The translations under genes and the position numbers were made by a program. The notes under the pieces were generated by a model that did no database searches, was not told the origin of the DNA, and saw nothing but the letters and a program-made list of their open reading frames with translations. Positions 1-9,513 of a stretch of DNA of 64,000 nucleotides are shown piece by piece (the first letter of the stretch is position 1; each line of letters starts with the position of its first letter). The stretch lies in the NCBI RefSeq assembly GCF_002752635.1, contig NZ_AYTW01000002.1, positions 1 through 64,000 of the forward strand, written 5' to 3'. The stretch comes from Mesotoga sp. Brook.08.105.5.1 (GTDB lineage Bacteria; Thermotogota; Thermotogae; Petrotogales; Kosmotogaceae).

Positions 1-401
1 GAACATTCAGGCCGGTGAAATCAGAGGTCTTGAATGAGCACAAAATGCATAGCGAGTACTTCACGGTATCATCGGAAACGGCAAAGACGATAAATGACGC
101 GAGAGCAGAACGCAGGAGAATTGTCGCTGTGGGTACCACAACAGTTAGAACTCTTGAAAGCATTGCGACACGACACGGGGAACTCGTGGGAGACAGCGGC
201 CAGACGGATATATTCATCTTTCCACCTTACAGATTCCGGATAATCGACTCGCTTGTCACAAACTTCCATCTCCCGAAATCGACTCTCCTTATGCTCGTTG
301 CTGCTTTTGCAGGGAGAGAATTGATTTTCTCTGCTTATAAACAGGCTATCTCTATGAAATACAGATTCTTCTCCTTTGGAGATGCATGTTTTATTATGTG
401 A
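1..401 (+). CDS. queA: S-adenosylmethionine:tRNA ribosyltransferase-isomerase, C-terminal part
   Basis: QueA transfers and isomerises the ribosyl moiety of SAM onto 7-aminomethyl-7-deazaguanine in tRNA to give epoxyqueuosine. The gene enters from the left edge; the reading frame is open from base 3, beginning TFRPVKSE. The visible 3' third contains EHKMHSEYF, GTTTVRTLES and TNFHLPKSTLLMLVAAFAG, all typical of the QueA C-terminal half, and ends with the usual YRFFSFGDA tail and a TGA stop. The C-terminus therefore looks intact; the N-terminal two thirds lie outside the window. The next gene is convergent. Confidence 0.93.
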   Translation, partial: TFRPVKSEVLNEHKMHSEYFTVSSETAKTINDARAERRRIVAVGTTTVRTLESIATRHGELVGDSGQTDIFIFPPYRFRIIDSLVTNFHLPKSTLLMLVAAFAGRELIFSAYKQAISMKYRFFSFGDACFIM

Positions 402-442
402 GCTTCGGGTAGATCATGACAGTCGGCGTTCGTAGCTATCTC

Positions 443-1897
443 TTACTCGCCGAGTTGACCCTGTTCCTCTTCTTCGAGCATCGGTGAGAAGAAATGGATC
501 CACATCATCTTCAATATAATGCCAAACGGAACGGCAACAATCGCGCCAAAAAGCCCGAGCAACTGTCCTGCCACCACAATCATCAAAATGACTATTACTG
601 GATTGATTCTGTTGTAGCCCTTCATGAATACCAGGAAAAGGATGAAGGCCGCCGCGTGAACTATTACTAAAACGACAAGGAGTATCAGGACAAGAACGAG
701 ATTCTGTGTGGATACGGCTAGAAGAACGAGGGGCACAATTTCAAGTGGTACTCCCACTATGGGTATGAGATTAGTAAAAGCAGCCCAGAGCCCCATTAGG
801 AGGCTGTATTTCAATCCCATCGACTGAACCACAATGCCGACTACGACCCCCACAATCAATGATATCAGAACTACCGAGATCACGTACCTCTCAAGGTTCT
901 TGTACGTGTCTGAAAGGAAGTTGAGAGCAATATCGCGAATCCTCTTCGGATAGAGTTTTGGAGCGAACTCCTTAACTGTCAGAAAGTAGTAGCTTAGGTA
1001 GATCGCGCCCACTATCGTGAAGAAAAGAACGAACCCCGTGGTGGTTACGAAACTGGGTACCTTTTCCAGTATTCCCGGAAGGAATTTCATAAGGCTGTTC
1101 TGCACCTGAATGAGAAAATTTCTTACGCTTTCGTAAGTTGCCCTGCGTTTTGCCGGATCGATGTTCTTCGGCATGAAGTATTCCACTACATCTTTCCACA
1201 GTTCCTGTGACTGAACTATCATTGCATTCTCCATTACGATGGCAGAAAGCGACTCGGCCACTTCGGGATTCAGATAGTTTGCCACGATGCCATGAATCTC
1301 GTCAAATGAAGCTTGCTTATGCTTGCTACTGCTGACAATCACAAGATAGTCACTGCGCTCTTTGAGAGTCTCTTCGAGCAGAGCGAGATCCTGTTCCAAC
1401 CCCTCCGGGTTTGCAGGTATGGTCCTCATTACGTCAACGAAATAGTTCTTCAGATCTTTAGACAGTAGATCGAGCGAGTCGATCTCTTCATGAGAAAGCT
1501 GTGCGAGGAGGTCTTCGTCCGAAAGAAATCTGTCGATGTTCGCATTCACTTCGAAAGAGGTAATTTCAGCCTCCTGAACGGAAGGGAAGAAATCTCTGAC
1601 AATATTGTAGAATTTCGAGGCCTCCTTTGCGACAGGAGTCGTCAGGAAGACAATCAAAAGAGTTATTCCTGCGAACATAATAGTCAGTCCAATTCCCAAA
1701 GAGATTGAACGCTTGATTCTAAAATACTTCTGTGCGAACCTTGCCCAGGGTTCAAGTAAAAGAACAACTGTGAAAGTCGCAAAGAGAATAACGGCAGTTC
1801 TTAGTGAAACCGAGAATACCACAAAGCAAATTGCAAGATAGAATAATGTGAATACCGCTGCTTGAAAACGAGGTTTCTTCAGTACTTCACGTCCCAC
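443..1897 (-). CDS. AI-2E family (PerM/YdiK-like) membrane transporter with large soluble insert
   Basis: This is a polytopic membrane protein of the AI-2E transporter family, whose members have been linked to autoinducer-2 or Na+/H+ transport; the substrate here is unknown. About three hydrophobic segments lie in residues 14-88 and a second block of segments from about 284 to the C-terminus, including LIVGVVVGIVV, the NLIPIVGVPLE loop and a final GAIVAVPFGIILK helix typical of the family. Residues about 90-280 form a charged, mostly helical soluble region longer than I expect (484 aa against about 350 usual). Start GTG at 1897 sits 7 nt after a GGGGG motif and just past the asparaginase stop, so the two are probably co-transcribed. 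Confidence 0.85.
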   Translation of the reverse strand: MGREVLKKPRFQAAVFTLFYLAICFVVFSVSLRTAVILFATFTVVLLLEPWARFAQKYFRIKRSISLGIGLTIMFAGITLLIVFLTTPVAKEASKFYNIVRDFFPSVQEAEITSFEVNANIDRFLSDEDLLAQLSHEEIDSLDLLSKDLKNYFVDVMRTIPANPEGLEQDLALLEETLKERSDYLVIVSSSKHKQASFDEIHGIVANYLNPEVAESLSAIVMENAMIVQSQELWKDVVEYFMPKNIDPAKRRATYESVRNFLIQVQNSLMKFLPGILEKVPSFVTTTGFVLFFTIVGAIYLSYYFLTVKEFAPKLYPKRIRDIALNFLSDTYKNLERYVISVVLISLIVGVVVGIVVQSMGLKYSLLMGLWAAFTNLIPIVGVPLEIVPLVLLAVSTQNLVLVLILLVVLVIVHAAAFILFLVFMKGYNRINPVIVILMIVVAGQLLGLFGAIVAVPFGIILKMMWIHFFSPMLEEEEQGQLGE

Positions 1898-1898
1898 G

Positions 1899-2894
1899 TC
1901 ATGCCCCCTTCAAAGGGAGTTTAAAGAGTCTCTCGATTTCCGCCATTTCGCTTGTGATCCCCATTATAACTATCAGTTTGATTCTTGCTTTTATTGAGGA
2001 CAACTCCTGAGCAAAGATCGCGCCTAAATCGGCCAGACTCTTTCCTCCACCAACATATCCATAAACTCCAAGAACCCTTCCCTTGAAACACCTTGAAGTA
2101 ATGATAACAGGAAACTCTTTCGCTCTTATTAGGTATTCTACTACGTGATAGACTTCAACGGGTACGTTGCCTCTCCCAAATGTCTCAAGAACCAATCCTC
2201 TGAAGCCCAGCTCGGGCAGAATTCTGAGGATCGAGCCGTCATCGCCAGTGAAGGTCTTGACAAGGGCGACTTTCGGTTCAATCTTATCAACGTTAAAAAC
2301 CGCTCTAAGCAAAGGCTTTCTGAAAAAGATAACTGAATCTTCGTCAACTATTCCAAGCGGGCCATGACCAGGAGAGTCAAAGGTCGCAACGTTACTGGTG
2401 TAGGTCTTTGTTACCTCTCTGGCTGCGTGGATTTCGTCGTTCAGGCAGACCATGGTTCCCATTCCAACTGCGAGCGGATTGACAGCAACTCTGACAGATG
2501 AGAGCACATTTCTTGGGCCATCGGTTCCCATTTCGTCGATGTTCCTCATTGCTGCTGTGCAAATCACGGGTTTCTCGCTCCTTATTGTTAGATCGAGGAA
2601 GTAGGCCGTCTCCTCGAGAGTGTCCGTTCCGTGAGTAATGACTACTCCGCAAACTTCCTCCCTGTCTAAGAGTCCCTGCACCCTCTTTGAGAGGTTCCAC
2701 ATGGTCTCCGGGTTGATATAAGGGCTTGGGATGTTTGAAAACTCATGGTGCTCAACAAGAGCTACTTCTTTAAGCCCCTCGACATTGGCCACGTGTTTGT
2801 TTAACCCCTGAGCCGGAATCGAAGCCCTTGTAACAGGGTCGGTTACCATAGCGATAGTGCCGCCTGTAGTAACTAAAACGACTCTCTGCTTCAT
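1899..2894 (-). CDS. L-asparaginase (type I/AnsA-like)
   Basis: It hydrolyses L-asparagine to aspartate and ammonia, most likely in the cytoplasm because no signal peptide is seen. The N-terminus carries TTGGTIA with the expected nucleophilic Thr13, and HGTDT at residues 88-92 supplies the second catalytic Thr90/Asp91 pair. The 331-aa length suits the family. The ATG overlaps the stop of the upstream radical SAM gene by 4 nt, and an AGGAGG lies 9 nt before it, inside the upstream gene, so the two are translationally coupled. Glutaminase or related amidohydrolase activity cannot be excluded from sequence alone. Confidence 0.93.
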   Translation of the reverse strand: MKQRVVLVTTGGTIAMVTDPVTRASIPAQGLNKHVANVEGLKEVALVEHHEFSNIPSPYINPETMWNLSKRVQGLLDREEVCGVVITHGTDTLEETAYFLDLTIRSEKPVICTAAMRNIDEMGTDGPRNVLSSVRVAVNPLAVGMGTMVCLNDEIHAAREVTKTYTSNVATFDSPGHGPLGIVDEDSVIFFRKPLLRAVFNVDKIEPKVALVKTFTGDDGSILRILPELGFRGLVLETFGRGNVPVEVYHVVEYLIRAKEFPVIITSRCFKGRVLGVYGYVGGGKSLADLGAIFAQELSSIKARIKLIVIMGITSEMAEIERLFKLPLKGA

Positions 2895-4531
2895 ATTTGC
2901 TTTCCTCCTAGTTTTGTCCTAACCAACGATAGTGTCTTGTGCGTTTCGGGTCCCACAATCTCTACCAGTTCTTCTACCGTCTTGGGCCTCTTCATAACTA
3001 GCGATCTTGCCCTATCTTTTCCTATTCCGGGCAGATATTCGAGCTCTCTCTCACCAAGCTCATTCAGTTCAGTTCCAACGGGAAGGCCGGTTACAGATCT
3101 CATGCCGTGGTCAATAACCACAAAGTCGGTCTTCTCTTTAAAGCTTAGAGGAGTACCGACCAGAATTGGATAAGTACCCAGAGGTCTGCCAAAGTGAACC
3201 ATTCCATCGCTGTATTCCGGAAGGACGCCTCGTATAACTGCTCCAACAGGGAAGACTGCCCTTAGCATCGAAGTGTCTACTGATTCTCTTATACGTCGCT
3301 TGTGATTTTCGAACAATCTATGATCGATTTTCGGCCTCTTCATCTTGGCAATCGCTGTCCCCTGAAAGACCATTACCTGCCTTATATTTATTCTTCGTAC
3401 AAGTAGCCCCTTGTCTCTTATGCAGACCAGGTTTTCGTAGTCCACTTCGTAACTGTTTCTGCTATGTCCTGGAAGACCATAAAGCAAGTTGATACCCGGA
3501 AGCAGTTTCGGGACACCATCAACTCTTGTACCACCTACTTCATTGACCAGATCAATGGCGAACATTATGTCTTCCACGCTTCCTCCGAGGTTATTCCTCT
3601 CCCGAACTTCGTTGTCGAAGCTCTCCACGCCGAAAGAAATCGTGTCTCCTGCGGAATTATACCTGACTATCGATTCAAGCACGGATCTCGATTCGACGGG
3701 ATGGTTGGCAATGAAAATCGGATTTCCGTTGTCAATGTGAAGCACTTCGGGTTCCAGTATGTGTCTGGCTGATTTGAAAAGTTCTTCAATTAAACGTGTA
3801 TCGAGTTTGTCGCTATTCTTGTGGTAACCGTACGCGATCACGTTTGCACTCCTTCCGAACCTAACTGCCTTTACGCCGAGCCTCCTCAGCGCTTCAAATT
3901 CCGAGATAATCCCCTTTAGGTTTCTCCACTCAAAACCTCCGTAGAGAATAGATTCAGTGCAGAAAGAGCAATAGCCGTCACTTCTCTCGCAGCCTGAGGA
4001 TATGTCGATTTCAGCTATTACATCTGGATAAGAGGGATGAAGTACGATAATATTCGCTCCGGCCTCGTACAGCTTGTTCAGCAGCGAATAACGCGAACCG
4101 TCGTAATCTATGCCAAGCAGCTCAGCGAGCTCGAATTCGTCCCTGAAGAGATGATCTGCTCCTAGAAAGCGAGGAGCAAAGGCGGTTGTACCTCCTCTCA
4201 GAGTATAGCCAACAGACACTAAGGGACCGCTGACGATTTTCACCGGGTCCTTATTCGCTTCAAGAAGTCTCGATATTTCGGAGCTGGATACCGGGGTTCC
4301 TCCTAAGTACCTGCCTGAGGTCGTAACCCCCCCATATACTAGAAGAAAATCGTAGTCGTTTGGTCGGTTCCAATGGTTGCCACTTCTTACCTGATCTATA
4401 GTAAGGTAGTCTGTCTCAAATCTCTTAAGCAGAAAGGCGCCGGCCAAAGCTCTGATTCTTGGCGATATGTACGGCGGTACTCCGAAGGCCGCCGGTTCAT
4501 CGGTGTATCCGTCTATAATGAGAGCCTTCAT
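2891..4531 (-). CDS. Radical SAM protein with C-terminal helix-hairpin-helix (COG1031-like)
   Basis: The protein carries a radical SAM core. The [4Fe-4S] cysteines appear as C181-x6-C188-x2-C191 (around DGYCSFC), an expanded spacing instead of CxxxCxxC. Downstream are a GPLVSVGY-like N-terminal domain and YGLPGHS in the core. The last 60 residues contain LEYLPGIGKDRARSL, a helix-hairpin-helix nucleic-acid-binding motif. This architecture matches the uncharacterised COG1031 family; no substrate is known to me, though the HhH suggests RNA or DNA. The ATG at 4531 lies 6 nt after GGAGG; the longest frame begins at a TTG one codon earlier. It leads the operon with asparaginase and the AI-2E-like protein. 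Confidence 0.85.
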   Translation of the reverse strand: MKALIIDGYTDEPAAFGVPPYISPRIRALAGAFLLKRFETDYLTIDQVRSGNHWNRPNDYDFLLVYGGVTTSGRYLGGTPVSSSEISRLLEANKDPVKIVSGPLVSVGYTLRGGTTAFAPRFLGADHLFRDEFELAELLGIDYDGSRYSLLNKLYEAGANIIVLHPSYPDVIAEIDISSGCERSDGYCSFCTESILYGGFEWRNLKGIISEFEALRRLGVKAVRFGRSANVIAYGYHKNSDKLDTRLIEELFKSARHILEPEVLHIDNGNPIFIANHPVESRSVLESIVRYNSAGDTISFGVESFDNEVRERNNLGGSVEDIMFAIDLVNEVGGTRVDGVPKLLPGINLLYGLPGHSRNSYEVDYENLVCIRDKGLLVRRINIRQVMVFQGTAIAKMKRPKIDHRLFENHKRRIRESVDTSMLRAVFPVGAVIRGVLPEYSDGMVHFGRPLGTYPILVGTPLSFKEKTDFVVIDHGMRSVTGLPVGTELNELGERELEYLPGIGKDRARSLVMKRPKTVEELVEIVGPETHKTLSLVRTKLGGKQI

Positions 4532-4542
4532 CAATTACCTCC

Positions 4543-4564
4543 ATGTGCGTGCTATGTGCGTGCT
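4543..4564. repeat. 11-bp tandem duplication between divergent genes
   Basis: ATGTGCGTGCT occurs twice head to tail in the 82-bp gap between the radical SAM gene and clpX. It lies just upstream of a TATAAT at 4579-4584 that could serve clpX. It may be a regulatory site or simple slippage. Confidence 0.8.
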
Positions 4565-4613
4565 ATCCTATTACAGTGTATAATAAAAGCACCGATTAAT
4601 GGGAGGGAAAGTT

Positions 4614-5825
4614 TTGCCGTTTGAGAGATATTGTTCGTTCTGTGGAAGACCAGAACCGCAGGTAAAAAAGTTAATATCTGGAACGGAAGGGTACATATGC
4701 AATGAATGTGTCGAACTATTTCATGACATAATTCAGCAGGATCAGAAAGCAAGAAAGGCGCCCGGTAAGAAGCTCCCAACTCCTGCAGATATCAAGAAGG
4801 AGTTGGATTGCTATGTGATAGGCCAGGAGAACGCGAAGAAGACAATCTCAGTCTCCGTTTACAACCATTACAAGAGAGTCTTCAATGATGTAGATGATGT
4901 CGAGATTGAGAAGTCGAACATTATGCTAGTTGGCCCGACTGGCTCGGGGAAAACCCTCATAGCAAGGATCCTTGCACGTATTCTCGATGTGCCGTTTGCG
5001 ATTGCAGATGCGACACCTCTTACCGAAGCTGGATACGTTGGAGAAGATGTTGAAAACATAGTCCTAAGGCTGCTCCAGTCTTCGAACTATGATGTGGAGA
5101 AGGCACAACTCGGGATAATATACATAGACGAGATCGACAAGATAGCAAGAAAATCTCCCAATCCATCGATAACTAGAGATGTTTCTGGAGAGGGAGTACA
5201 GCAGGCTCTATTGAAAATCGTCGAAGGGACCGTTGCGAATGTCCCGCCGCAAGGCGGAAGAAAGCATCCTTACCAGGAATTCATAAAAGTAGATACGAGC
5301 AACATTCTGTTTATTGTAGGTGGTGCTTTCGACGGTCTAGACAGCATAATTAAGCAAAGGGTTCTAGACTCCTCCATGGGGTTCGGGGCAAAAGTCAAGG
5401 GGAAGAATCAACTTAGGCTTGGTGAGGTTCTCCAGCAGGTCGTTCCCGATGACTTGATTCAATACGGCTTGATTCCTGAGTTTGTGGGTAGGTTCCCCGT
5501 ATTGGCCGCTTTGAATGATCTCGATGTTGAGGATCTGAAGAGGATAATGAGCGAGCCGAGAAACGCTATCATTAAGCAATACCAGAAACTGCTTGGGCTT
5601 GATGGTGTCGAGCTGGAATTCTCCGAAGGTGCATTGACTGCGATCGCTGAAAGAGCTATGAAGAGAGGAACTGGCGCCAGAGCTCTTAAGAGCGTGATGG
5701 AGCAGGTAATGCTTGATATAATGTATGATATTCCAACAATGAACAACGTGGAGAAGGTTGTCATCAATGAAGACGTAATAGTCCATAACTCTTCTCCGGA
5801 GATAACTTCAAGAGAATCTGCCTGA
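4614..5825 (+). CDS. clpX: ATP-dependent Clp protease ATP-binding subunit ClpX
   Basis: ClpX is the AAA+ unfoldase that feeds tagged substrates to ClpP. The N-terminal zinc-binding domain has C7-x2-C10 and C29-x2-C32. Walker A GPTGSGKT spans residues 107-114, Walker B reads IIYIDEIDK, and the pore loop GYVGEDVEN follows. The C-terminal small domain is complete (403 aa). I choose TTG at 4614 because GGAGGG lies just 5' of it; the longest frame begins at an ATG (4599) that overlaps this ribosome site and has no Shine-Dalgarno of its own. No clpP is adjacent. The TGA overlaps the ATG of tsaD by one base. Confidence 0.97.
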   Translation: MPFERYCSFCGRPEPQVKKLISGTEGYICNECVELFHDIIQQDQKARKAPGKKLPTPADIKKELDCYVIGQENAKKTISVSVYNHYKRVFNDVDDVEIEKSNIMLVGPTGSGKTLIARILARILDVPFAIADATPLTEAGYVGEDVENIVLRLLQSSNYDVEKAQLGIIYIDEIDKIARKSPNPSITRDVSGEGVQQALLKIVEGTVANVPPQGGRKHPYQEFIKVDTSNILFIVGGAFDGLDSIIKQRVLDSSMGFGAKVKGKNQLRLGEVLQQVVPDDLIQYGLIPEFVGRFPVLAALNDLDVEDLKRIMSEPRNAIIKQYQKLLGLDGVELEFSEGALTAIAERAMKRGTGARALKSVMEQVMLDIMYDIPTMNNVEKVVINEDVIVHNSSPEITSRESA

Positions 5826-6817
5826 TGAAGGTTCTTGCTCTTGAAAGTTCGTGTGATGAAACAGCGGTGGCCATCATTGAAGATGGCCATCTTCTCTCTT
5901 CTGTAGTCTCTTCTCAGATAGATGTTCACAGGAAATTCGGCGGGGTTGTGCCGGAAATCGCCGCGAGAAAGCATCTAGAAATAGTTGACAAGATTGTGTC
6001 CGCTTCACTCGATGAGGCGAATTTGAGTTTGGAAGAAATAGATGTCTTCGCCTCGACTATGGGTCCCGGGCTTGTGGGATCTCTGCTGGTCGGGTTGTCT
6101 TTTGCAAAAGGGATGGCCCTTGCAATGAACAAAAAGTTCATCGGTGTGAATCACTTGTTTGGTCATGTCTATGCGAATTTCCTGGAGTACCCTCAACTGA
6201 GACCGCCCTTCATGGTGCTTTTGGTATCGGGAGGTCACACCGAAATTCTCGTGCTTGAAGACTGGAATAGAATTGAGCTTGTAGGAAGGACAAGAGACGA
6301 TGCCGCAGGTGAGGCCCTTGATAAGATTGCGCGGCTGCTTGGGCTTGGTTATCCGGGCGGTCCTGCAATACAGGAGGCAGCACAGAAAGGAGAAGTCAAA
6401 TATCACTTTCCAAGGCCGCTTCAAGAGAAGGGTAATTTCGACTTTTCATTCAGTGGCATCAAAACTTCTGTCCTGTACTTCTTGAAGAAGAACCCGTCGG
6501 CCTCGGCTTATGATGTCGCGGCATCTGCTCAGGAAGCTATAGTCGATTCGTTGGTTACGAAGACATTCGGCGCGGCCGAAAGTAAGGGTCTGAAAGAAGT
6601 CGCCTTTGCCGGTGGGGTTGCATCGAATTCTCTCTTGAGAGAGAGAGCGAATGATCTGTCGGAAGAGTCGAAGATAAGAGCTTTCTTCCCACCGGTTAAT
6701 CTATGCACGGATAACGCGGCAATGATCGCGATGGTTGCGTATGAAAAAGCTAAGAGGGGATTGTTCTCCCCTCTTTCAACAAACGCAGTGCCTTACCTAA
6801 GCTTAGATGTCTTTTAA
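5825..6817 (+). CDS. tsaD: tRNA N6-threonylcarbamoyladenosine synthase subunit TsaD
   Basis: TsaD transfers threonylcarbamoyl to A37 of ANN-decoding tRNAs, together with TsaB and TsaE, neither of which is in this window. It has the N-terminal LALESSCDET motif, the metal-binding NHLFGH motif with His110 and His114, VSGGHTE, and the C-terminal FAGGVASNSLLRE and CTDNAAMIA blocks. The 330-aa length is normal. The start is coupled to the clpX stop. Confidence 0.97.
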   Translation: MKVLALESSCDETAVAIIEDGHLLSSVVSSQIDVHRKFGGVVPEIAARKHLEIVDKIVSASLDEANLSLEEIDVFASTMGPGLVGSLLVGLSFAKGMALAMNKKFIGVNHLFGHVYANFLEYPQLRPPFMVLLVSGGHTEILVLEDWNRIELVGRTRDDAAGEALDKIARLLGLGYPGGPAIQEAAQKGEVKYHFPRPLQEKGNFDFSFSGIKTSVLYFLKKNPSASAYDVAASAQEAIVDSLVTKTFGAAESKGLKEVAFAGGVASNSLLRERANDLSEESKIRAFFPPVNLCTDNAAMIAMVAYEKAKRGLFSPLSTNAVPYLSLDVF

Positions 6818-7051
6818 TTATTCTGATTTGCTAGTAGAAGTTGAAGGCTTCTTGCTGCTATCAGCAGTCGGAGACTTCTTTGAATCTGTGCTGTAGTAAC
6901 CTCCACCCTTAAAAACAACTCCCACGCTGTTCACCAGTTTCTTCAGATTGCCCCCGCATGCTGGGCAAACCGTAAGGGGTTCATCGGACATTTTCTGGAA
7001 GGCTTCGGTTTCTTCTCCACAGTCTTCACACTCATATCTGTAAAACGGCAT
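6818..7051 (-). CDS. FmdB-family zinc ribbon protein
   Basis: This small protein (77 aa) begins MPFYRYECEDCGEE and carries a second CPACGG pair, giving the four-cysteine zinc ribbon of the FmdB/CxxC_CxxC_SSSS family. The family was named for a regulator of formamidase genes, but the function of most members is unknown. The last third is a low-complexity Ser/Lys/Thr tail. The stop codon abuts that of tsaD with no visible terminator between the convergent genes. A CAGTCCCTCC complement gives GGAGG upstream of the ATG. Confidence 0.85.
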   Translation of the reverse strand: MPFYRYECEDCGEETEAFQKMSDEPLTVCPACGGNLKKLVNSVGVVFKGGGYYSTDSKKSPTADSSKKPSTSTSKSE

Positions 7052-7098
7052 GTCAGTCCCTCCTTCGCATCAAATTCTATTTATCAACTGTATCTATT

Positions 7099-7461
7099 CT
7101 ATTCCTCATCTGCCGAAGATGGAATCACACAGATGAATTCGAGATCTCCCTTTCCTGTGTTCTTGAACTGATGCTTCACTCCTGAAGGAACGAAGACGTA
7201 GCTCCCGGCAGATGCCTGGACCTCGCCCTGATTCGTAACAACTGTCGCTTCACCCGATACAATGAAGACTTCATGTTCCCACAAATGACTGTGATGAGGA
7301 CTATGACCTCCTTCTCCAACGGTGAACAACCTCATGACGAAGTTCTCGGCGCCTTTAGCCTTTCCAATCAATACTCTCTTGGAGACCTTCCTTACACTTT
7401 CATTGTCGAACAGCTGTGGTTCAACTTCATGCGCTTTGCCTATCAGAATTCGGTCTGACAC
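7099..7461 (-). CDS. Cupin-domain protein
   Basis: It is a single-domain cupin of about 120 residues. The metal motif 1 is visible as GGHSPHHSHLWEHEVFIVSG and motif 2 as PSGVKHQFKNTG, with HxH, Glu and a later His as likely ligands. The enzyme or sensor role is not predictable. I place the start at GTG 7461, preceded by AGGAGG, which overlaps the end of jag by 35 nt; the longest frame would begin 24 codons earlier, inside jag. It is the last gene of the rpmH-rnpA-yidD-yidC-jag transcription unit. RILIGKA and RVLIGKA occur twice near the N-terminus, an internal duplication. Confidence 0.8.
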   Translation of the reverse strand: MSDRILIGKAHEVEPQLFDNESVRKVSKRVLIGKAKGAENFVMRLFTVGEGGHSPHHSHLWEHEVFIVSGEATVVTNQGEVQASAGSYVFVPSGVKHQFKNTGKGDLEFICVIPSSADEE

Positions 7462-8134
7462 TTTCGTAGCGCCTCCTCTTTGGATCAGATTTTCTATCGT
7501 AAGAGTGTTTTCTCTCGCTGTATTCGACAACAACTTTCCTGTATGGCTCGAATCCTACGGAATAACTCTTGAGCTCTTCATACTGCGAGATAACTTCGTG
7601 AACGAGTCTGCGCTCAAAGGCTAACATTGGCTCCATTATGATCTTGTTTCTCTTGGAAAGAGCCGACTTTGCTGTCCTGTGAGCGATTTCTTCAACCAGT
7701 CTCTTCCTTTCAAGTCTGTAGTCCCCTATGTCGACAGTTACATTAACTTTGGTAGGAGCCATCCTGTTTGCATAGATATTCATAATATGCTGCAATGCGG
7801 CTACTGTCTTTCCGTGTTTTCCAATGAGCCTTGCCACTTCTTCGCCTTCTATTCGAACTCTGTAAGTTCTTCCGACGAGCTTCACTTCGGAAAAAGTCTC
7901 TTCGTCAAAGCTTTTGAGTATTCCCTTAAGGAAGTCGTGAAGTTTCCTTTCCCAGTGTTTGTCAAGAAGAGAGACTTCTATTACCGATTCCTTTGATCCG
8001 AAAATTCCTAGAAAACCCTTTGAGCCTTTCTCCTTGATAGTAACTTCCATTTCGTCTTCGTAGGCACCGAGATCAGCCTGAGACAGTCTTATCGCCTCTT
8101 CAACGGTCTCGGCTCTGTATTCAATTGGTTTCAT
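7427..8134 (-). CDS. jag: RNA-binding protein Jag/KhpB
   Basis: Jag (KhpB) is an RNA-binding protein that partners KhpA and influences cell elongation in Firmicutes. Residues 1-50 match the Jag_N domain (EYRAETVEEAI, GSKGFLGIFG). A KH domain follows with the GKHGK loop near residue 120, then an R3H-type region (RKRLVEEIAHRTA, EPMLAFERRLVH). The tail is rich in Arg, Lys and Ser. It lies directly downstream of yidC, the conserved placement. An AGGAGG lies 12 nt before the ATG. Confidence 0.93.
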   Translation of the reverse strand: MKPIEYRAETVEEAIRLSQADLGAYEDEMEVTIKEKGSKGFLGIFGSKESVIEVSLLDKHWERKLHDFLKGILKSFDEETFSEVKLVGRTYRVRIEGEEVARLIGKHGKTVAALQHIMNIYANRMAPTKVNVTVDIGDYRLERKRLVEEIAHRTAKSALSKRNKIIMEPMLAFERRLVHEVISQYEELKSYSVGFEPYRKVVVEYSERKHSYDRKSDPKRRRYESVRPNSDRQSA

Positions 8135-8166
8135 CTCGAACTAACACCTCCTGAGCTCATCTCTGT

Positions 8167-9513
8167 CTACTTCGCAGGTTTTTCTGGCAGACTGAGCATC
8201 TGCCTCAAAGTCAGCCCCTTTATTCCGTGACGTCTGTAAACAACCCAGCTAATCATTAGCTGTAGCACACTCTGGGTTGTCCAGTAGAGCAACAACCCTG
8301 ATGGGAACGTTGCAAATAGAATCGGGAAAATGATCTGCATAATTACTCCGGATCTTGCAGATCGCGCATCTTGAGCGGTCAGCAACGAACTATATATTCC
8401 CACAACGACCGTGATGATTATGAAGGGAATGTTCATGACAAAGTTGCCAACGGATAGATCCTTCCAGATCAAGAAACCCGGAGAATATGCCATCGCTTCA
8501 CTGAAGTACCGAATCGCGTTGTAGAGGAGAATCAGCACGGGTAACTGAAGAAGTATCGGGAGACAACCGGAAGCGGGATTGTATCCCTTTTCCTTGTAGA
8601 GTGCCATCATTGCTTCCTGCTGCTTTCTCGGGTCCTTGTACTTCTTTTTTATTCTATCAACATCCGGTTGCAGCATCCTCATCATCAGCATTGATTTCGT
8701 CTGAATATGATAAAGGGGATAGAGGATGAATCGCGTTACAATAGTGAAGATAATCAGCGCCCATCCGAAGTTCCCAGACCACTGGTAAAGCCAGAAGAGG
8801 AAGTAGACTATCCCATGGTAGATCCATGAGAAAATGGTCACCCCGCCAAAGTTTTGGAGATCTTTGACTATCGCTTCGTAGTGTTCTGGAAGGGCCTGCT
8901 TAATATGTATTAATCTCATTGGGCCTGCAAAAGATTCCAGAACCCCTCTTCCACTTTCAAGCTCGTATCTTTGGAACTTAAATGTCCCCTGGTTCGACGC
9001 TACTGCAAACAGCGTCTTCTGGCCGCTGAACTTGTCATATGTCATATAGTAAGAGGAATCGGGTCCCAACGTTTGATTTTGGTAAGATATGAACGGCAAA
9101 GCGACCTCTACTCTCTGGTTGAAATCGAACTGAACTTTGAAATCATAGTAAGGACTGTTGAGAATAATGAAAGACTTACTGCCCTGCTCGTAATTAAATG
9201 TCACAACTATGTTTCCGTCGATATCCTCCCTGTATGAAAATGAAGTTGGAAGAAGCTCGTTTCCTTCAGCATCGAATACGTTAAAGCCGTCTTTGCCAAG
9301 ACTTTCGTTGTAGACATAGAACTCGACTGTTTTGTTATCGGCATAACTCGTAACTCCAAGAGTCAACCCTCTCACTGTGTCGAGAGTAACCTTGAGCGTT
9401 TTACCTGAGACTATGAGTGTACTGGTTCCTTCCTGAGTAACGAGTTCTTTGCTCGATACAGTGAGCGTGCAAAGTGTCATGAAGATCAAAGTAAGAAGTA
9501 TCGCTCTTCTCAT
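8167..9513 (-). CDS. yidC: Membrane protein insertase YidC
   Basis: YidC inserts and folds inner-membrane proteins with or without SecYEG. The 448-aa form has an N-terminal signal-like segment (residues 4-20), a periplasmic domain to about residue 215, and then the conserved 60KD_IMP core. The core begins at [21 protein letters not shown], split here for length, and includes FILYPL with the family's conserved arginine just before it, and [15 protein letters not shown]. The periplasmic domain marks the Gram-negative-type protein and fits a diderm such as a Thermotogota member. The start overlaps the stop of yidD (ATGA), with GAGGAGG 8 nt upstream. Confidence 0.96.
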   Translation of the reverse strand: MRRAILLTLIFMTLCTLTVSSKELVTQEGTSTLIVSGKTLKVTLDTVRGLTLGVTSYADNKTVEFYVYNESLGKDGFNVFDAEGNELLPTSFSYREDIDGNIVVTFNYEQGSKSFIILNSPYYDFKVQFDFNQRVEVALPFISYQNQTLGPDSSYYMTYDKFSGQKTLFAVASNQGTFKFQRYELESGRGVLESFAGPMRLIHIKQALPEHYEAIVKDLQNFGGVTIFSWIYHGIVYFLFWLYQWSGNFGWALIIFTIVTRFILYPLYHIQTKSMLMMRMLQPDVDRIKKKYKDPRKQQEAMMALYKEKGYNPASGCLPILLQLPVLILLYNAIRYFSEAMAYSPGFLIWKDLSVGNFVMNIPFIIITVVVGIYSSLLTAQDARSARSGVIMQIIFPILFATFPSGLLLYWTTQSVLQLMISWVVYRRHGIKGLTLRQMLSLPEKPAK

